Assembly: GCA_942159475.1 (NCBI GenBank)
Contig: OW804096.1
Span: 139,251,972 to 139,315,971, forward strand
Source: Sthenelais limicola
Taxonomy: Eukaryota > Annelida > Polychaeta > Phyllodocida > Sigalionidae
Length of the DNA stretch: 64,000 nucleotides
Reading direction: 5' to 3'
The notes under the pieces were generated by a model that was not told where the DNA came from, did no database searches, and saw only the letters and a program-made list of their open reading frames with translations. Shown piece by piece: positions 59,375 through 64,000 of the stretch (positions are counted from its first letter, which is position 1; each line of letters starts with the position of its first letter). A program made the position numbers and the translations under genes.

Positions 59375-60355
59375 TGTAGGTATTCCTATCTCAATTTAGT
59401 TCTCAATTTAGTTATAATGTTAGCATTACTGTTAGATCATTTAGACACGTCGTGTTAGCTTTAGGTTGTACTATGGGCTTTGAATCTATAGCCCCCGTCT
59501 GGGATGTTACCTAAGTCTTCCGCTTGGCTGTTATGCTTCTCTGCTCTCCTATGGTGTCTAACCAATTATGGTCAATTATAGTGTCTCTATAGGTCTGTGC
59601 GATAGAATTCTGGCCCTACATACCATTCTCGGAATCAAAATACAAACTGGAAATCTGCAGTGCTAGATATTTATTTGAAGTGAACAGTTATAATGAATGA
59701 ATATACACCAATCCTAAAAATGTCCTGGTGAGCCCTGAACCAATGTAACAATACCCTTTGCTGGGAGGTGTGAGTACCCCTGAGTGTTTTCCCTTCAATC
59801 TACCCTGGCCAAGCAGTAGGATATTCAAACAAGTACACAGTGAAAATGTTCTACTTAGCTGGTGAATGTGAGTGGAGACAAGTCTGGCTAGAAGAATGCC
59901 CAAAGTCCGAATCTATCTCCTTGAGAGGCAGTGTATGTAAAAGTCTGGAATGCTAGTCTGAATAGAATGTCCTGCATTCTATCTATCTTGGATAGTCTTT
60001 CTCTGTGGTCTCAGCAGGGAGTCTTGAAGCTGAAGCAGATCTCTGGAGAAGTCCCTTTTCTCAGTCCTATCTCCTCTTTTTCTATACAACACCTCTCCTC
60101 CTCCTCCAATTGGGACTTGCCAACTCATCCCCCATGTCCTCGCACCCACGTCATCGCGCACGTCACTCACCAGCAGAATCAATACTCCTAATTAATCTAC
60201 TTAGCCACCTCCACAAACATGTGCCTCGAAGGGTCACTCAACGGTCAAACTGCCTTAAAGCTATATTTCCTGCAAATTACAAGCTTGCCCTGATCCATGC
60301 AGTATTCCAATATAACACAGATATTTTCTTAAATAAATCGGGACTCACACCAACA
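59375..60355 (-). repeat. Element B 5' LTR (right end)
   Basis: 981 bp, TG to CA on the sense strand, in exact register with the left LTR. The minus-strand AATAAA is at 59670-59675. Confidence 0.92.
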
Positions 60356-60359
60356 TATG

Positions 60360-61310
60360 TAGGTATACCTCACCTGTTGCTGGCGGGAGTTACCAAGGCG
60401 GCAGACTATTGTTTACCTGCTCACCTGGATAACCTGCTTACCTGGATAACCTGCTCACGAACGCCAGTTGCTACTGTTTTGTTAGAAACTTGTTGATACC
60501 TTCGAGCAGACAACATGACAGCTGCTCATAAAAAAATCTTAAGAAAAACGTCTTGAGAAAAACACATAATTTAGAGTGCATGCTTTTGTATTACTGACGT
60601 TTTGTTTTTTACCTGATCGTATTTCAATGGCGGATGATATGGCCATGAAATATTTAATAATAATAATAAGTCTGAGGATACTATACGATGGAGAAAAAAA
60701 GTAATCTTCAACTAACGGCAAGTCAGACCTTGCCAGCGAAATGATAGGCATACTGACTGCAATAAAGCCTCACTCCACATCAAAGAGAAATACCTAGGAG
60801 TGCCACGCCCCTCCTATCTATACCCAGTACCGATCTACCAAGGGAGGCATTTGCATAAGGAAACCATAGGCTGATACATATGGACAGATTTTGTGCTTCT
60901 CAAAACTATAATTTCCATGTGTTATCTTGCTGTAGGAAGAAAGAGAGCTGGAGTCAGAATGATTCAATCTAGTAAGTGAGATTTGGATTCTGGGAATTTC
61001 TGTAGTTTCAATCTTTTTTTCAATCGAATTTTACGTGATTGAAAAAAGCATATCTAATTTATTCACGGACAACCTGCCTGAAATGTCTAAATTGATTTCG
61101 CATTAAAATGGTAATTACAGTAGCATAATGAACTACTTTTGAAAGAAACTTCAGTAGTGAAATTACTGAAAAACGTTTTTTTTCTAAGGAATCTTTTAAT
61201 TCCATTTCATTAATCATATATATACCCCCACTCTCTCTGGTGTTTTCCCTACTTTTCCCAATCACTTCATTATTATATTTAACATCAATTCCTTCATATT
61301 TCAGGCTAAG
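60360..61310. other. Upstream region of the methyltransferase-like gene
   Basis: A probable non-coding first exon ends at 60971 (AATCTA|GTAAGTGAG), and an acceptor TTTCAG at 61304 lies six bases before the start codon. A short ACCTGGATAACCTGCT repeat occurs near 60420-60450. No other coding frame. Confidence 0.45.
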
Positions 61311-62267
61311 ATGAAGGTGATTCTGAGATCAAAATATATCCTGACGATATCTCTCTCCATTTTCTGCGCACTTTTGATTTTCCTGTTAGCACGGGTCCAA
61401 TCACTGCAAACATCTAACTGGGAAAATGGCGGATCATTTAATGAACCATTGGACACCATTCTCCAAGACAAACGAGAACCGGTGTCTCAACCCAAACAAA
61501 AATTACCATCGCGTTACACCATGCATTTGTTGAAGAAACCATACCGTGCCTGCGACTCTTTATACCCAGGCGAAAATTTATCAGATCTTTCCGAAAAATA
61601 CAAGCGGGAAAAAAATGCATTTGACTCCTTTGTAAAATCAGCAACTTCACAAATAACAGTGGAAGGCCATACAGCAACATGGCAACCACAGCAGAGATAT
61701 TATTACCATCTGGTGAAAGATAACAAGGCCAGGGTAATTTGTGAGACTGGTTTCAACGCTGGCCATAGCGCTTTTCTTTGGCTAACAGCAAGTCCTGATA
61801 CTCTAGTGTATTCATTTGACATAGCAACTCATCCATACACAAGGAAAGTTGCTGAATACATCAGAAAAAAATTCCCCAGTAGATTTAAGTTTATTATAGG
61901 GGATTCATTAGTGACTGTGCCAGCTATAGCAAGGGGGACTACTCTACAATGTGACATACTTGTTGTTGATGGTGGCTCTAGTTATGATGTTGCCAATGGA
62001 GATTTATTAAATATGAGAGCTTTGGCAAAACCCGATCACCATGTTCTGGTCTTTGATGACCTGTCTCCATCTAAAGAAATCTCGACAGGTAAAGTTTGGA
62101 ATGATCATCTTATCAACGGCAATGTTAAAGAGACCTTTACCTGCATGTACAAGAATGTATCACATCCTTTCGGTGGATTTGCTGTCGGTTATTACACGGA
62201 GGACTTGAAACTAGATCCCCAGGAATTAATAATAATCAAGGATAGAGACATCATCAACGTGCGATGA
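61311..62267 (+). CDS. Type II membrane protein, SAM methyltransferase fold
   Basis: 318 residues in one coding exon. Residues 9-29 form an uncleaved signal anchor after a short basic end, so the rest is probably luminal. From about 140 the Rossmann-type motifs are visible: CETGFNAGHSA (motif I, 144-154), then SFDIATH, IIGDSL, DILVVDGGSSYD and VLVFDD. These fit class I SAM-dependent methyltransferases of the Methyltransf_24 type found in lineage-expanded families of marine invertebrates. Substrate is unknown. Asp and Glu at the cofactor positions look intact. The start is chosen because the upstream intron acceptor lies six bases before it. Confidence 0.8.
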   Translation: MKVILRSKYILTISLSIFCALLIFLLARVQSLQTSNWENGGSFNEPLDTILQDKREPVSQPKQKLPSRYTMHLLKKPYRACDSLYPGENLSDLSEKYKREKNAFDSFVKSATSQITVEGHTATWQPQQRYYYHLVKDNKARVICETGFNAGHSAFLWLTASPDTLVYSFDIATHPYTRKVAEYIRKKFPSRFKFIIGDSLVTVPAIARGTTLQCDILVVDGGSSYDVANGDLLNMRALAKPDHHVLVFDDLSPSKEISTGKVWNDHLINGNVKETFTCMYKNVSHPFGGFAVGYYTEDLKLDPQELIIIKDRDIINVR

Positions 62268-62536
62268 ATACTTTGCATTGGGACATTATGAAATACTCCT
62301 GTAACAAATTCTTAATTACTACTGTGAATCAATGTTTAAAACTGTTCTATAATGTATAGGCTACTAAGTAGTGTGCTAAACTATTCTATTTTCTCGTAGT
62401 ATTCATACTATTGTAAACCATAGCTCCAGGACTAATTAAGCCCCGTTCGACGTTTTTGTGTTAGGGCATCCTCTGCCAGATCTGATATAATTAGGTATGC
62501 ATGGGTATAACCCATGCGTTTGCATGTTTTAGATGC

Positions 62537-62542
62537 AATAAA
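62537..62542 (+). terminator. Polyadenylation signal of the methyltransferase-like gene
   Basis: AATAAA 270 bp after the stop codon, following GATGC. Confidence 0.6.
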
Positions 62543-62859
62543 GAATTATACCTAACTGTGCGTACATGCATATTATATGGCCTTTCCTGATCTATTGGAT
62601 AATATCGCGTTTCTTATCGATTTATCATTTTGCAAAATATACGCACACAATAAACTGATAGTACATGAATATACATTTATTCATTTATCTACAACCAGGG
62701 ATCTGTGTTTATTGCAAAAAATATAAGATCGGGGGTTCATTTATGCCGATTCTAATATATATATTCAGGAGTATTATTTAATTTTAGATAATGCCAGAGA
62801 CCTTTTATATCATTCTTCTACCAAGGCAGCAGTCATTGTATATTGCATATAAAACATGA

Positions 62860-63097
62860 GGGTCAGAAGTTCTTCAGAAAACGTACAATTGGCCTCCACC
62901 AATCCTCTCAAATAACCCAAATTTAAGGCAAAAATCAGGTTCAAAATACAGTTCAACACACGGTAACCAGATTTATTGAATGAATACAATACAGAATGTA
63001 CTCAGGTATACCTAGTATTTATCAATCTTCACTCTAATTTAGCAGAATTTGAGAGATGTGTAGAACTGTAGATTGTCCATTCTCTGAAAATCTGACC
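62860..63097 (-). mobile_element. TIR element family 1, copy 13
   Basis: Starts GGGTCAGAAGTTCTTCAG and ends TCTGAAAATCTGACC. The terminal CCC is one base short and no clean duplication remains. Confidence 0.75.
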
Positions 63098-63347
63098 ATT
63101 TATTATAGTGCGTTCAGCCTCTCAGTAAGAGATATAGTAAGGTAAATCTCGCAGGGATGGGTTACTGCTGGCGTTACTATGAAACAAAGGTGGATCCCCG
63201 CCTGAGCGCCCTCTCATCTTGAGATGCAACATGGCCTTCTTTCTCTAGGTGGTTGGCTCATCGCCCAAAGTACGAGTACTCACTAATTCCTTGGCCCATT
63301 CATGGTTATATATACCATCCTTCAATACCTGACGGCCAGGCACATAA

Positions 63348-63578
63348 GGGTCAGATCGTCAAAAAATGTACAATCCTCCTTTTCCAATTGTCTCAAATAA
63401 TCCATCTTTAAGACACAAATAAAAGTCAAATTACAGTTCAAGGTAAATGAAGAGATTCTTTAAATCATTGCAATACCAAATACAAATTATACCTAGAATT
63501 TATGATTTTTCAGCTTAATCTAACCGAATTTAGCAAATGTACAATTTACCAATTGTACATTTTCTGACGACCTGACCC
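63348..63578 (-). mobile_element. TIR element family 1, copy 14
   Basis: Starts GGGTCAGATCGTCAAAAAAT and ends TTTCTGACGACCTGACCC. Flanks are ATAA and ATAT. The terminal repeat differs from other copies by a shared GATCGTC/GACGACC change, kept complementary at both ends. Confidence 0.8.
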
Positions 63579-63778
63579 ATATCTATCGCATTTATAGAAA
63601 CTCTTTATTGTGAAAATATAAGTATATTATAGCGTTAAATAATGAAGAATAAAATAGAATATCAAAGCGCAATGTACCTTTGATTTACACGATCTAGGAA
63701 TCCGAAAACAGGGATCAACGAGTCCATGGTTGAAAGGGATCATTGTCCATTCGTGTACCGTCCTGTTATTGATGCTAA

Positions 63779-64000
63779 AGGTCAAGTTGTCAGAAAATGT
63801 ACAATTCCTTTTCACCTTTTCTCACAAATAACCCACGTTTAAGACAAAAATGATGTTCAAAATACAATCCAATATAACCGAACAGAATCTATTAATGAGC
63901 GCAATGTCCAATATACTCAAATGTACCTAGACTAAGGTCCTAGTATTTATCACTTTCCTGTCTAATTTAGCATAATTCGCTAAATGAATAGAGCTGCCGA
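63779..64000 (-). mobile_element. TIR element family 1, copy 15 (cut by window edge)
   Basis: The left end GGTCAAGTTGTCAGAAAATG and internal sequence match the family. The window ends near the GAGCTGCC block, about 15-20 bp before the expected right end. Confidence 0.75.

Larger units (their letters stand above)
45092..60359 (-). mobile_element. Giant env-bearing LTR element B (15.3 kb)
   Basis: Two 981-bp LTRs (45096-46076 and 59375-60355) look identical and lie at a constant offset of 14279 bp. A perfect 4-bp duplication, TATG, flanks the element (45092-45095 and 60356-60359). Sense is the minus strand. Order: 5' LTR, primer site, gag, pol, a C2H2 zinc-finger ORF, F-like env with a separate signal exon, a RING-like ORF, a polypurine tract, 3' LTR. 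All main frames are open, so the insertion looks recent. Most gypsy-type elements are 5-9 kb; the extra length is in the two accessory ORFs, a long env and spacers. Confidence 0.92.

Overview
The window is animal nuclear DNA, probably from an aquatic invertebrate. It has AT-rich spliced genes with GT-AG introns, TATA boxes and AATAAA signals, an ER Hsp70 ending in HDEL, a probable selenoprotein gene with its SECIS element, two env-bearing Ty3/gypsy-type LTR elements, and many small inverted-repeat elements. I cannot name the species.

Layout. (1) 1156-28214 (+): a 14-exon gene for a 528-residue protein I do not recognise. Every exon joins in frame, one exon is only 29 nt, and ten copies of one small inverted-repeat transposon lie in its introns. 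(2) 9468-18252 (+): an 8.8-kb LTR element with gag, pol and env, inside intron 7 of that gene; its LTRs look identical but gag has an early stop. (3) 30431-35362 (-): HSPA5/BiP in seven coding exons, with a perfect ER stress response element upstream. (4) 37137-39690 (+): a TATA-driven three-exon transcript with no convincing long ORF. (5) 41359-43346 (+): a compact gene for a 115-residue MIEN1/SelW-like protein with an in-frame UGA in a C-x-x-U motif, a C-terminal CaaX box and a well-formed SECIS hairpin in the 3' UTR. (6) 45096-60355 (-): a 15.3-kb LTR element with 981-bp LTRs and a perfect TATG target duplication. It encodes gag, pol, a two-finger C2H2 protein, a very long F-like envelope protein whose signal peptide seems to come from a separate exon, and a Cys/His-rich RING-like protein. 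(7) 61311-62267 (+): an intronless coding region for a type II membrane protein with a SAM-dependent methyltransferase fold.

How parts relate. The unknown gene and HSPA5 converge. HSPA5 and the 37-kb transcript diverge from a shared intergenic stretch that holds the stress elements and a strong hairpin. The main small transposon makes 4-bp target duplications; two copies tightly bracket exon 13 of the unknown gene. No copy lies between about 28.95 and 43.70 kb, where HSPA5 and the selenoprotein gene sit. The least ordinary items are the selenoprotein gene and the 15.3-kb element with two accessory ORFs.
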